Part shown: positions 7,735 to 17,637 of the stretch, one piece after another
Position numbering within the stretch: position 1 is the stretch's first letter
Layout of the letters: each line of letters opens with the position of its first letter
NCBI RefSeq assembly: GCF_019431455.1
Contig: NZ_JAHYSR010000006.1
Location: 1 to 64,000, forward strand
Source: Paracoccus bogoriensis
GTDB taxonomy: Bacteria > Pseudomonadota > Alphaproteobacteria > Rhodobacterales > Rhodobacteraceae
Direction of reading: 5' to 3'
Length of the DNA stretch: 64,000 bases
Position numbers and translations under genes: made by a program
Notes under the pieces: model-generated
Databases searched by the model: none
The model's input: the letters and a program-made list of their open reading frames with translations, nothing else
What the model was told of the DNA's origin: nothing

Positions 7735-8949
7735 TCAGGGCTGATCATCTTCGGGCAGGGGCATAACAAAGCCCTCGGGCAAGGCCGCGCCAAGGGCCTC
7801 GCCAAGCGCGTCCTGAGTCGCCTCGGCGGCCGCCGCTTGGGGGGCGGCGGGTGTCGCACCGGAATCCGCAGCGCCTTCGGGCAGCGAAAGCTCTGGCGCG
7901 GGCGGTTCGGCGCGCGTCGCGCCGGTCACGTCCGCGATGGTCACGCCCGGATCGAGGAACTCGACTGTCGTGCCGCCGATCCGGACCAACCCTGCCAGTT
8001 CCTCGGCGTCCCAGTTCGTCAGCCGCACGCAGCCCATCGACTGATTACGGAACAGTTGCGAGGGGGTGGGCGTGCCATGGATGCCGTAGGTCGGCTTGGT
8101 CAGACCGATCCAGACCGTGCCGACCGGGCCGTTCGGCCCCGGCGGGATCACCAGCTTGCGGTCATTGTCGCCCTGCTGAAAATTGATCGCCGGGTTGTAG
8201 GTATAGTTCGGGTTGATCGCAACCGTCGCGATATTGTGCGTGCCAGTCGGCGAGGGTGTGGCGCTTGATCCGATCGTGGCGGGGTAATCCACCAGCAACT
8301 CGCCGCGCGCATTATAGCCTGCGACGCGACGGTTTTCCTTGTCGATGATGATGCGCGTCACCTCTCCCCGGATCGGCGGGTTCGGGGCCATGACCTGGAT
8401 TGTGGCGCCGGGCACGAAGTCGATGCCGGGATTCAGCATCTGGATGAATCGTTCGTCCATATGGAACCGCTCGGCCAGACGCTCGGCCACGCTGGTATAG
8501 CCCATCGATTCCATCTGCGCCTTTTCGGCATAATCGGTGGGGATCGAGGCAACCAGGCCCTGCGCATCGGCCTCGGTGATGGTATAAGTCTGCGTGACCG
8601 GACGTTCCGCAAAGGCTTGCAGCAGGTTCCAGACATGCGGGTCCATCACGCCGTCGATCGGCAGACCTGCCCGACGCTCGAAGGCCTTGATCGCGCTCTG
8701 GCTCATGCCGCCCTTGAAACCGTCGATCACGCCCGGCGAGATGCCCGCGCGGTCCAGCAGCAGTTGAACCTTGGCTGTCAGGGGCGAGCGACCTTCGGGC
8801 AGGGTGCCGCCATCATATTGCGCGGCCTCGATATCGGCGGCGGTGAAGCGGCGATCCTCCTGCGCGCGGGCAGGCGCTACCGGGGTCAGAAGGCCCAGCA
8901 ACAGGGTCACGATCAGGGCCGGGAACATGGGGCCGGTCATCCGCTTCAT
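7735..8949 (-). CDS. Periplasmic L,D-transpeptidase with peptidoglycan-binding domain
   Basis: The 404-residue exported protein cross-links or modifies peptidoglycan. A signal peptide ends near APARAQ at residue 30. A PG_binding_1 repeat covers about residues 55-112 (KVQLLLDRAGISPGVIDGFKG), and the YkuD catalytic domain covers about 197-335. The active-site motif is IHG at 290-292 and SMGCVRL with catalytic Cys307. A Pro/Ala-rich C-terminal tail of about 60 residues is poorly structured. It ends four bases from the Crp/Fnr gene, with which it converges. Confidence 0.92.
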   Translation of the reverse strand: MKRMTGPMFPALIVTLLLGLLTPVAPARAQEDRRFTAADIEAAQYDGGTLPEGRSPLTAKVQLLLDRAGISPGVIDGFKGGMSQSAIKAFERRAGLPIDGVMDPHVWNLLQAFAERPVTQTYTITEADAQGLVASIPTDYAEKAQMESMGYTSVAERLAERFHMDERFIQMLNPGIDFVPGATIQVMAPNPPIRGEVTRIIIDKENRRVAGYNARGELLVDYPATIGSSATPSPTGTHNIATVAINPNYTYNPAINFQQGDNDRKLVIPPGPNGPVGTVWIGLTKPTYGIHGTPTPSQLFRNQSMGCVRLTNWDAEELAGLVRIGGTTVEFLDPGVTIADVTGATRAEPPAPELSLPEGAADSGATPAAPQAAAAEATQDALGEALGAALPEGFVMPLPEDDQP

Positions 8950-9091
8950 TGCACACTCCGAAAAAGGGTCACAGGGACAATCCCTTGTCCCGATGGCTTG
9001 CGCCAGATACCGCCCCGGTCAACTTTCGGTCAATTCCCGATTGCCTTCGGGTCATCGCGGTGCCAGCCTGCCCGGAATCGAGGAGGAGGCC

Positions 9092-9172
9092 GTGAAAATC
9101 AACCCGTTCAGGGGGGCAGGGGCGCGACGCGGCCCGACGGGCCGCGGCACCGGGTCGCACGGGGCCGGCTGA
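9092..9172 (+). CDS. 26-residue leader ORF or dctQ remnant coupled to dctM
   Basis: A GTG at 9092 is preceded by a very strong ribosome binding site, GAGGAGGAGG at about 9080-9089. It opens a 26-codon frame that ends TGATG, sharing bases with the start of the TRAP permease gene. The peptide (VKINPFRGAGARRGPTGRGT and on) resembles nothing I know. The position is where dctQ is normally found, so it may be what remains after deletion of most of dctQ, or a translated leader that couples permease translation. Confidence 0.4.
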   Translation: MKINPFRGAGARRGPTGRGTGSHGAG

Positions 9173-10473
9173 TGCCCGTGGCGATCGGACTTGCCGCGTT
9201 CGGCCTGATGCTGGTCCTGCTGGCGCTGCGCCTGCCTGCCGCGCTGGCCATCGCCGCCGTGGCGCTGCCCGCGCTGCTGCTGGCCGACTGGCTGGCGCCC
9301 GCCGACGCGACCGGCGCCTTTCTCGGCGGACTGCGCGATCTGGCGGCCGATCCGGACCTGCTGCTGCTGCCTCTGGTCGTGGCGCTTGGCAATCTGGCCT
9401 TCTACAGCGGCATCGCCACGCGGCTTTATGATGCGGCGCTGGTCTGGCTCAGGCCGCTGCCGGGCGGGATGGCGGTGGCTTCGGTCATCGGCTGCGGCGG
9501 GTTCTCGGCCATCTCGGGCTCGTCCCTGGCCTGCGCCTCGACCATGGGCCGGATCTGCATCCCCGAGATGCTGCGCGCGGGATATGATCCGCGCCTGGCC
9601 ACGGCCTCGGTGGCCGTGGGGGGCACGCTTGGGGCGCTGATCCCGCCTTCGGTGCTGTTTATCCTTTTCGGCCTGCTCAGCGCCACGCCGGTCGCGCAAT
9701 TGTTCATGGCCGGGCTGCTGCCGGGCCTGCTGTCACTGGCGGGGATGATCCTCGTCATCCTCTGGTGGACCGCGACCGAGCCCGCCGCCGCCCCGCGCGG
9801 GCAGGCCGCCGGCGCCAGCCGGGGGCAGGCGCTGCTGGCCGCCTGGCCCGCCCTGCTGCTGTTCGCGGTGATCCTGGGCGGCATCCAGTCGGGCCGGCTC
9901 GGCGCGCTTGCCGCCGTCTCGCTGGCCATCGCGCTGACGCTTGCCGTCGGGCTGGCCAGCCGCCGCCTGCCGCCCGAGACGCTGCTGCAGGCCCTGCGCG
10001 AGACGCTGCGCCAAAGCGCGGCGCTGGCGGTGATCCTGCTGGCGGCCAAGCTGCTCTTTGCGCTGGTGGCCCTGACCGGACTGGCCGAGGCGCTGACCCA
10101 GTGGGTCGATCGCGCGGGCCTGTCCTTCGTCGCGGTGATGCTGGCGGTGGTGGTGCTGCACATCGCCCTGGGGATGGTGCTGGACCCGGTGGCGGTTCTC
10201 GTGCTGACGCTGCCCTTCACGATGCCGCTGGTCGATCTTTACGGGATGGACCCGATCTGGTTCGGCGTGGTGCTGGTCAAGCTGATCGAGATCGGGCTGA
10301 TCACGCCGCCCGTGGGGCTGAACGTCTTCGTCGTGTCGAATGTGGCGCGGGGGGCGGGGGTGCAGCCGATCTTTGCGGGCGTGTCGCGCTTTCTGTTCGT
10401 CGATCTGCTGGTCCTTGCGGCGCTGGTCCTGTTTCCCGCGCTGTCGCTGATCCTGCCGGCGGCGATGGGATAG
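9172..10473 (+). CDS. dctM: TRAP transporter large permease (DctM/SiaM family)
   Basis: This 433-residue inner-membrane protein has about 12 hydrophobic segments and the DctM signatures: SVIGCGGFSAISGSSLACASTMG, GTLGALIPPSVLFILFGLL and, near the end, KLIEIGLITPPVGLNVFVVS. DctM is the sodium-dependent core of TRAP carboxylate uptake systems. It normally works with a DctQ membrane partner and a periplasmic DctP binding protein, but neither is adjacent here. I start at ATG 9172, which overlaps the stop of the short upstream frame. The substrate is unknown. Confidence 0.92.
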   Translation: MPVAIGLAAFGLMLVLLALRLPAALAIAAVALPALLLADWLAPADATGAFLGGLRDLAADPDLLLLPLVVALGNLAFYSGIATRLYDAALVWLRPLPGGMAVASVIGCGGFSAISGSSLACASTMGRICIPEMLRAGYDPRLATASVAVGGTLGALIPPSVLFILFGLLSATPVAQLFMAGLLPGLLSLAGMILVILWWTATEPAAAPRGQAAGASRGQALLAAWPALLLFAVILGGIQSGRLGALAAVSLAIALTLAVGLASRRLPPETLLQALRETLRQSAALAVILLAAKLLFALVALTGLAEALTQWVDRAGLSFVAVMLAVVVLHIALGMVLDPVAVLVLTLPFTMPLVDLYGMDPIWFGVVLVKLIEIGLITPPVGLNVFVVSNVARGAGVQPIFAGVSRFLFVDLLVLAALVLFPALSLILPAAMG

Positions 10474-10540
10474 GGCAGCAGGCCCTTGCCTTGGCCGGGG
10501 CGATGGGCCACATCCGCCCCGACCCACGAACGGAGCTGCC

Positions 10541-10939
10541 ATGACCCCGACCGACGATGACAGCGGCGCGCAGCGCCTGATCGGTTTCGCGCTGGACATC
10601 AGCGACGGGGCGCGGGCGCGCTGCATCCTGGACCTGGACGACCGCCACCTGAACCGCATGGGCATCCTGCATGGCGGGATCGCGGCCACGCTGCTGGACA
10701 GCGCGCTTGGCGTCACGGCCAGCCTGACGAACGATCCGTCGGGGCGCCATCCGGTCAGCACCGTCTCGCTGAACGTGAACTATCTGGCGCCTGGCCGTCC
10801 GGGCCGGGTGACGGCGACCGGCCGGCTGACCGGCGGCGGCCGCTCGACCCTGTTTGTCGAGGGCGATCTGCGACACGAGGACGGCACGCTGATCGCCACC
10901 GCGACCGGCGTATTCCGCAAGCTGAAGGCATCGGCATGA
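10541..10939 (+). CDS. PaaI-family hotdog thioesterase
   Basis: The 132-residue protein is a single hotdog domain. It carries the PaaI-type motif HLNRMGILHGGIAATLLDSALG, in which the HGG turn and a downstream acidic residue form the acyl-CoA thioesterase site, and a second strand region STVSLNVNYLAPGRPG. PaaI-type enzymes hydrolyse aryl- or acyl-CoA intermediates. Its stop overlaps the start of the enoyl-CoA hydratase gene by four bases, so the pair probably act on the same CoA thioester pathway. GGAG precedes the start. Confidence 0.88.
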   Translation: MTPTDDDSGAQRLIGFALDISDGARARCILDLDDRHLNRMGILHGGIAATLLDSALGVTASLTNDPSGRHPVSTVSLNVNYLAPGRPGRVTATGRLTGGGRSTLFVEGDLRHEDGTLIATATGVFRKLKASA

Positions 10940-11751
10940 ATCCCTATACCAACGCGCATTGCGAGATCAGCGACCTCGGCGACCGGCTGGTGGTGGAAAA
11001 CCGCAACGCCGCGCGGCGCAACGCCCTGACGCCCGAGTTCCAGGAGGGTCTTCTGCACGCGCTGACCCTGGCCTCGGACGAGCCGCGTATCGGCGCCGTG
11101 ATCCTGATGGGCGAGGGGGACTTCTTCTGCGCGGGCGGCGATCTGAACCAGTTGCTGACCGCGCAGTCCATGGACGAAGGCGAACGCCGCGCCCGGATCG
11201 ACGCGCTGAACGACCTGATCCGCGCCGTCGTGGATTGTCCGCGCCCGGTCATCGCCGTGATCGAGGGCGGCGCGGCGGGGGCGGGTCTGTCCCTGGCTCT
11301 GGCCTGCGACATGGTGATCTCGGCCCGCGACGCGCGGTTCACGGCGGCCTATGTGAATGCCGGTCTGGTGCCGGACGGGGGGCTGACGGCGGCGCTGGCG
11401 GCGGGGCTGCCGCCGCAGATGGCCGCGCATATGGCGCTGACCGGCCTTCCGGTCGAGGCCACGCGCCTGCACGCGCTTGGCCTTGTCACCGAACTGACCG
11501 AACCGGGCGAGGCGATCATGGCCGCGATGGCGCTGGCCGACCGTCTGGCGGCGGGTCCGGCCCGGGCGCAGGCGGCGATCAAGCGGCTGCTGACGGGCTG
11601 GCGCCGCACCGCCTTCGAGGCGCAGCTGGCCGCCGAACGCGACGCCATGGCCGAGGCGCTGGCCTCGCCTGAGGCGGCCGAGGGGATCAGCGCCTTCCTG
11701 GCGCGCCGGACGCCCGATTTCCGCGCCCTGCGCGATCCGGACGCGTCCTGA
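10936..11751 (+). CDS. Enoyl-CoA hydratase/isomerase family protein
   Basis: This 271-residue crotonase-fold enzyme has the oxyanion-hole motifs FFCAGGDLNQLL and EGGAAGAGLSLALACDMVISA, followed by FTAAYVNAGLVPDGGLTAALA. At the position of the usual catalytic glutamate it reads VPDGGLT, more like isomerases of the PaaG type than classical hydratases, so the exact reaction is uncertain. It is translationally coupled to the upstream thioesterase. Together they suggest breakdown of an aromatic- or fatty-acyl-CoA, but no ligase or dehydrogenase is nearby. Confidence 0.88.
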   Translation: MNPYTNAHCEISDLGDRLVVENRNAARRNALTPEFQEGLLHALTLASDEPRIGAVILMGEGDFFCAGGDLNQLLTAQSMDEGERRARIDALNDLIRAVVDCPRPVIAVIEGGAAGAGLSLALACDMVISARDARFTAAYVNAGLVPDGGLTAALAAGLPPQMAAHMALTGLPVEATRLHALGLVTELTEPGEAIMAAMALADRLAAGPARAQAAIKRLLTGWRRTAFEAQLAAERDAMAEALASPEAAEGISAFLARRTPDFRALRDPDAS

Positions 11752-11819
11752 TTCGACGTGCCCTGTTCGCCCATCGTCAGCCGGCAGCGGGGCGGCGGGG
11801 CATTGCGAATGGTCAGATC

Positions 11820-11834
11820 TTGCACGACGTGCAA
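11820..11834 (+). promoter_or_regulatory. TTGCA-N5-TGCAA hairpin/palindrome upstream of MFS exporter (copy 1)
   Basis: The sequence is TTGCA-CGACG-TGCAA, a perfect 5-base inverted repeat around a 5-base centre. An outer pair GGTCA (11811-11815) and TGACC (11835-11839, sharing the motif edge) could extend the stem with a 4-base bulge. It lies 65 bases before the exporter ATG. The same element, differing in one loop base, precedes two other exporters at 30035 and 42225. I do not know the motif. Confidence 0.6.
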
Positions 11835-11899
11835 TGACCTCTTTCCGGCGGGGCAAGAGCGCGGTAATCCCGCATCATACGCAAGAGCGGGAGAGCAGG

Positions 11900-13105
11900 A
11901 TGGAACAACGGATCATGGCCGCCGCGCCGCGCTCTGTCGCGGGGCACGGCCCGGCTTGGGGCATCCTGGCTGCGATCAGCCTGTGCCACATGGCCAATGA
12001 CGTGATGCAGTCGATGCTGGCCGCGATCTATCCGCTGCTGCGGGCCGAGTTCGACCTGACCTATGCCCGGATCGGCGTGCTGACGCTGACCTTCCAGGTG
12101 ACGGCCTCGCTGCTGCAACCGCTGATCGGGGCTGCGACCGATCGCCACCCGCAGCCGCGTTCGCTGCCCTTCGGCATGGGCTCGACGCTGATCGGGGTGC
12201 TGCTGCTGGCCTTCGCGCCGACTTACGGGCTGCTTCTGGCAGGGGCGGCGCTGATCGGCGTCGGCTCGGCGGTGTTCCATCCCGAAAGCTCGCGCGTGGC
12301 GCGGCTGGCCTCGGGCGGGCGCTACGGGACGGCGCAATCCCTGTTTCAGGTGGGCGGCAATGCCGGCACCGCGATCGGCCCGCTGCTGGCGGCTTTCATC
12401 GTGGTGCCGCTGGGGCGCCCTGCGGCGGCGTGGTTCGCGGTGGCGGCCGCTCTGGGCGCGGCTGTGCTGTGGCATGTCGGCCAATGGGCCGAGACGCGCC
12501 GCCGCGCAGTGGCCGCCCGCCCCGACACGGCGCTGCGCCTGCCGCGCGCGACGGTCTTGCGCGCGATCGTGGTTCTGGCGATCCTGACCTTTGCCAAGAA
12601 CATCTATTCGGCGGCGATGACCAGCTATTTCACATTCTTCACCATCGAGAAGTTCGGGCTGGGGCCGCAGGGCGCGCAGATCATGCTGTTCCTGTTCCTG
12701 GCCGGGATGGCCGCCGGGGTGCTGATGGGCGGCATGGTGGGCGACCGCGTCGGGCCGCTGACGGTGATCTGGGTGTCGATCCTGGGCGTCCTGCCCTTCA
12801 CGCTGCTGCTACCGCATGTGGGGCTTTACGCAACGGGTGCGCTGGCGGCGCTGATCGGGCTGGTCCTGGCCTCGGCCTTTCCGGCCATCGTGGTCTTTGC
12901 CCAGGAACTGGTGCCGGGCCGGACCGGGATGATCGCGGGGCTGTTCTTCGGCTTTTCCTTCGGGATGGGCGGGATCTCGGCCGCCGCGCTCGGCCTGCTG
13001 GCCGATGCGCGTGGGATCGAGACGGTCTTTCGGCTGACCGCCTTCCTGCCGCTTCTGGGTCTGCTGACGGTGCTGCTGCCGCGCCGGGCGCAGACGGGGG
13101 GCTAG
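11900..13105 (+). CDS. fsr: MFS exporter of the Fsr (fosmidomycin resistance) family
   Basis: The 401-residue protein has 12 predicted transmembrane segments and the Fsr-family signatures CHMANDVMQSMLAAIYPLL, HPESSRVARLASGGRYG and AQSLFQVGGNAGTAIGPLLA. The Fsr founding member exports fosmidomycin in E. coli; the real substrate here is unknown. I start at the ATG at 11900, which has GGGAGAGCAGG upstream, not at an open ATG at 11834. A conserved hairpin lies 65 bases upstream. The next gene begins right after its stop codon. Confidence 0.88.
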   Translation: MEQRIMAAAPRSVAGHGPAWGILAAISLCHMANDVMQSMLAAIYPLLRAEFDLTYARIGVLTLTFQVTASLLQPLIGAATDRHPQPRSLPFGMGSTLIGVLLLAFAPTYGLLLAGAALIGVGSAVFHPESSRVARLASGGRYGTAQSLFQVGGNAGTAIGPLLAAFIVVPLGRPAAAWFAVAAALGAAVLWHVGQWAETRRRAVAARPDTALRLPRATVLRAIVVLAILTFAKNIYSAAMTSYFTFFTIEKFGLGPQGAQIMLFLFLAGMAAGVLMGGMVGDRVGPLTVIWVSILGVLPFTLLLPHVGLYATGALAALIGLVLASAFPAIVVFAQELVPGRTGMIAGLFFGFSFGMGGISAAALGLLADARGIETVFRLTAFLPLLGLLTVLLPRRAQTGG

Positions 13106-14815
13106 ATGCCCGGCGCGCGGCTGTTCCATGTCAGCCCCCAAGGCTGCGGCGAACAGGATCTGGCGCGCCTCTTCGCCGCCAATGGCCACCCGGTCGCCTG
13201 TCACGAAGGGGGCGGGCTGGCCGCGGACATCCTCTATGCCCAGGGACGCGGCGGGCCGCTGCTGCAACCCTGGCCCAAGGCGCGCCTGCTGGCGGGGCTG
13301 TGGCGCCACGGCCCGCATTGGCGCCCGCCGCTTGACGCCTGGCGCAGCTTTGCCTTTCTGGCCGACCGCTTCCCCAAGGCGCGGTTCCTGCTGACCCTGC
13401 GGGCCGAGGACGACCTGATCGCCGCCCGGTTGGCCGCCGATGGCGGGCGCGTCCTGCGCGCCCACGCCTATCATCACGGCCTTGATGCCGATGGCGTCGC
13501 CGTCCTGTGGCGCCGCGAATGGCAGGACCATCTGGCTGCCGTCCGCGCCCATTTCGCGGGCAGCGACCGCTTGATCGAGCTGGATCTGGACCGCGACAGC
13601 CCCTCTGATCTGGCCGCGCGTCTGGCGGGATTCATCGACCTGCCGGTTTTGCCGATCAGCCGCTGGTCCGACGCCTCGCCCGCCCCCGCCCCTCTGCCGC
13701 GCCCCGATCCCGCCCCTGCCGCCTGGCCCGAGGATGTGGCGCTCTTTTGCCTTCAGGGCTTGGCGCCCATGCGCGAGGGAGGAATGGAGGGTCTGTCACC
13801 CCTGGCCTGCCATTGGGATGGCCGCGTCGGCGCGGGCCTGGTCCCGGTAATCGACCGCGCGGGCGCGCCGCGCCAGTTCGCGGTGTTCCGGCCCGATGGC
13901 GCGGGGCCGCTGGCCCTGGCCCGTGACGGGCGGCATTTCAAGCTGATCCGGGCCGAGGGCGTGATCAACGACATCCTGCGCCTTGGCCGCCGCGACCCGG
14001 TCTGGATCGACATGGAGGACAGCCGCTGGATGGGCAGCCCTCAGGGCGCACCCGTCAGCGAACCAGTCCTGTGCCACAATCGCCGCGCGGGGGCGGTGAA
14101 TGCGGTCCTGTGGCCCTTGCCCGACCAGCACGCGACCGGCCTGCCGGGTTTCGACGCGGCCAGCCCCCCCGACGACATTCCGTGGTCGCAAAAGCACGAC
14201 CGGCTGGTCTGGCGCGGCATGATCTCGGGCTCGGAAATGCGCGAGGGGGTGAAGCCCGGCCCCGCCAGCCATGTCTGGCTGTCCCGTCTGGCCGAGGCCC
14301 GGGACGCCGATACCCGTGCCGAGGCGTGGGAGGGGCTGTGCCGCACCAATCGCATGGCCTTCATCCGCCGCTGGATCGACCATCCCGACTTCGACATCGG
14401 CATCGTGATGGCCCCGGCCTTCCGCGCCTTTGCCGATGATCCGCTTCTGGCGCCCTTCTGCCGCCCGCGCATGGGGCCGGGCGATTTCCGGCGCTTTCGC
14501 TATCAGCTCTGCATGACGGGCTACGATCACGGCTCGAACTTCATCTCGGGACTGGACCAGAACGGCGTGCTCTTCGCCGAGGATGACGGCTGGCAGGTGT
14601 TTTACTCGGGCCGCTTCCTTCCGTGGCAGCATTACATCCCCGTCGCCCGCTACCTGACCGACCTGCCCGAGAAACTGGACTGGGCGCGCGCCAACCAGGC
14701 CGAATGTCAGGCCATATCCGCCCGCGCCCGCGCCGAGGTCCGGCACCTGCGCGACCCCGCCGCACGGCGCGCGCTGATGCGGCTGATTCTCGACGGGCTG
14801 GCCGCCGCGCGCTAG
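13106..14815 (+). CDS. Two-domain protein: sulfotransferase-like N-terminus, GT90/CAP10-type C-terminus
   Basis: The 569-residue protein joins two domains. Residues about 1-190 resemble bacterial sulfotransferase-fold proteins (RFLLTLRAEDDLIAARL, WRREWQDHLAAVRAHF). The nucleotide loop reads SPQGCGEQDL instead of a PKTGTT-like loop, so PAPS binding is doubtful. Residues about 260-560 match the CAP10/KDELC-like glycosyltransferase 90 family, with RLVWRGMISG near 365, MTGYDHGSNFISG near 472, FYSGRFLPWQHYIPV near 500 and LPEKLDWARANQAEC. GT90 enzymes add sugars to surface polymers or proteins. It starts at the base after the MFS stop, so it is probably co-translated. Confidence 0.7.
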   Translation: MPGARLFHVSPQGCGEQDLARLFAANGHPVACHEGGGLAADILYAQGRGGPLLQPWPKARLLAGLWRHGPHWRPPLDAWRSFAFLADRFPKARFLLTLRAEDDLIAARLAADGGRVLRAHAYHHGLDADGVAVLWRREWQDHLAAVRAHFAGSDRLIELDLDRDSPSDLAARLAGFIDLPVLPISRWSDASPAPAPLPRPDPAPAAWPEDVALFCLQGLAPMREGGMEGLSPLACHWDGRVGAGLVPVIDRAGAPRQFAVFRPDGAGPLALARDGRHFKLIRAEGVINDILRLGRRDPVWIDMEDSRWMGSPQGAPVSEPVLCHNRRAGAVNAVLWPLPDQHATGLPGFDAASPPDDIPWSQKHDRLVWRGMISGSEMREGVKPGPASHVWLSRLAEARDADTRAEAWEGLCRTNRMAFIRRWIDHPDFDIGIVMAPAFRAFADDPLLAPFCRPRMGPGDFRRFRYQLCMTGYDHGSNFISGLDQNGVLFAEDDGWQVFYSGRFLPWQHYIPVARYLTDLPEKLDWARANQAECQAISARARAEVRHLRDPAARRALMRLILDGLAAAR

Positions 14816-14824
14816 ACAGGCGCC

Positions 14825-15304
14825 ATGAGCACGATCCGCATCGAACCCCTGACCGCCGCCGCTTTCGCCCCCTTTGGCGAGGTGCTGGCCCCGAAACCCG
14901 TCGCCGACCGCATGATCAATGCCGGGCGCTGCGAACGGCATCACGCGCTGGCCATGGTCGAACGGGGCGATGGCGAGGCGATCATCTCGATCTTCCGTTC
15001 CGAGCCGGTCAGCCTGCCCTATGATTGCGACCTTCTCGAACGCCACCCGCTTGGCAGCCAGGCCTTCATGCCGATGGGGCCGGATGCCTGGCTCTCGGTC
15101 GTGGCCCCCGACGAGCACGGCCGCCCCGGCCCCTTGCGCGCCTTCCTGGTGCCCCCGGGCGTGGGCGTGAACCTGCGCGCGGGCACATGGCACGGTGTCC
15201 TGACGCCGCTGGATCGGCCCGCCGATTTCCTGGTCATCGACCGAGAGGGCGCAGGCGTGAACCTTGAGGAAGTCGTCATCCCCCCCGTCAGGATCATTGC
15301 CTGA
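14825..15304 (+). CDS. allA: Ureidoglycolate lyase AllA
   Basis: This 159-residue cupin-fold enzyme cleaves ureidoglycolate to glyoxylate and urea, the last step of purine (allantoin) degradation. It shows the AllA core: LTAAAFAPFGEVL at the N-terminus, LLERHPLGSQAFMPM, and the C-terminal RAGTWHGVLTPLDRPADFLVIDREG. The length is normal for the family. Other purine-catabolism genes are not adjacent. Its stop overlaps the rnhB start by one base, so it sits in an unrelated translational unit with RNase HII. Confidence 0.9.
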   Translation: MSTIRIEPLTAAAFAPFGEVLAPKPVADRMINAGRCERHHALAMVERGDGEAIISIFRSEPVSLPYDCDLLERHPLGSQAFMPMGPDAWLSVVAPDEHGRPGPLRAFLVPPGVGVNLRAGTWHGVLTPLDRPADFLVIDREGAGVNLEEVVIPPVRIIA

Positions 15305-15928
15305 TGCCTGATCTGACCTTTGAAAATGCCGCCCGCGCTCGCGGCGCCCGCCTGATCGCCGGGGTGGACGAGGCCGGGCGCGGCCCGTTGGCCGGTCCCG
15401 TTACCGCCGCGGCCGTGATCCTGCCCGATGGCGTTCTGCCCCTGGGCCTTGACGACAGCAAGAAACTCAGCCGCGCGCGGCGCGAGGTGCTGGGCGCGTG
15501 GATCATGGCGCATTGCGAATGGTCCGTCGCCCATGTCGATGTGGCCGAGATCGACGCCTTGAACATCTACCACGCCACCCATGCGGCCATGCACCGCGCC
15601 ATTGCCGGGTTGCACCGGCGGCCCTGCATGGCGCTGATCGACGGCAACCGCGTGCCTGCCGGGCTGGATTGCCCAAGCGAGGCGATCGTCAAGGGCGACG
15701 GCCGCAGCCTGTCCATCGCCGCCGCCTCGATCCTGGCCAAGCTGATGCGCGACCGTATCATGGTGGATTTGGCGCAACAGCATCCCGGTTATGGCTGGGA
15801 GGTGAATGCCGGTTATCCTACGCCCGCGCATAAACGGGCGCTGCTAGATCTTGGTGTGACCCCACATCATAGGCGCTCTTTTGCACCCGTCCACAATATC
15901 TTGTGTAAAGTCCGATCAGTAAGTAGCT

Positions 15929-15930
<2 letters not shown>
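15304..15930 (+). CDS. rnhB: Ribonuclease HII
   Basis: The 208-residue enzyme removes RNA from RNA-DNA hybrids and single ribonucleotides from DNA. The catalytic motif GVDEAGRGPLAGPV near residue 20 supplies the Asp-Glu pair. Further acidic residues lie in GLDDSKKLS and in the later VDVAEIDALNIYHAT segment, and the C-terminal HHRRSFAPVHN is typical. It starts at ATG 15304 within the allA stop. Its own stop overlaps the first GANTC site of the ccrM promoter region, which places rnhB directly upstream of ccrM as in many Rhodobacterales. Confidence 0.95.
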
Positions 15931-17150
<1,220 letters not shown>

Positions 17151-17216
17151 TCCCGCGCGGCCGTCCCCAGGATCCATCCGTTTCGCCAGTCCCGCGCCTT
17201 CAGCCCGGGGCCACCT

Positions 17217-17246
17217 CCCCGTCATGTGCGCATGGCGGGGTCTTTT
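17217..17246 (+). terminator. Rho-independent terminator after ccrM
   Basis: The arms CCCCG-T-CATG and CATG-G-CGGGG (17217-17240) pair almost perfectly around a TGCG loop and are followed by TCTTTT. It lies 67 bases downstream of the ccrM stop and would end the allA-rnhB-ccrM transcript. Confidence 0.8.
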
Positions 17247-17637
17247 CGCCTGGCAGAGGCTCTGCTCTGCGGGAAGGCAACCGTCAGGGCATCATGATGC
17301 GGCTGACGACAGCGGTTCTGAAAGAGGGATGATTGGCCCAGATCGTTGCATTCGACGGCCTTGCAAGCCAAGGCAGCGTCCCGGACATCGTGACCCCGAG
17401 CCTGCAGATGACGGCCTTCCGCAACCGGCCCCGCGCCAAGAGGACGATTTTCCTCTGCTGCTGGTGCCCGGTCATGCGTCAGCGGCACGACTCTGACGGC
17501 GGCACATCCGGCAAAGCGCTGATCCCTTCGCCGTGACGTTCTCTTGGTCTGCGGTCGCGCACAGCGCCCGATGGGCGTTGTCCCCGCCCATGGGCTCCGC
17601 TAGCATCGGGCAAAGACAACCCCTGCCCGGTCCCGCC
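17247..17637. other. 391 bases without a recognisable gene
   Basis: Between the ccrM terminator and the LacI-type regulator there are short open frames on both strands, but none with a recognisable product, a good ribosome binding site and normal codon use together. A frame at 17333-17536 beginning MAQIVAFDGLASQGSVPDIV looks mildly protein-like for its first 20 residues, then degrades. The segment presumably contains the regulator's promoter. I see no clear operator. Confidence 0.4.

Noticed and set aside
8461..9171. Plus-strand extension that would make the TRAP permease gene 670 codons long
   Set aside because: It runs antisense through the L,D-transpeptidase gene, has no similarity to DctM in the extra part, and a coupled ATG at 9172 is where the permease homology begins.
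17222..17536. Small genes on either strand between ccrM and the LacI-type regulator
   Set aside because: No frame combines a ribosome binding site, normal codon use and a recognisable product.
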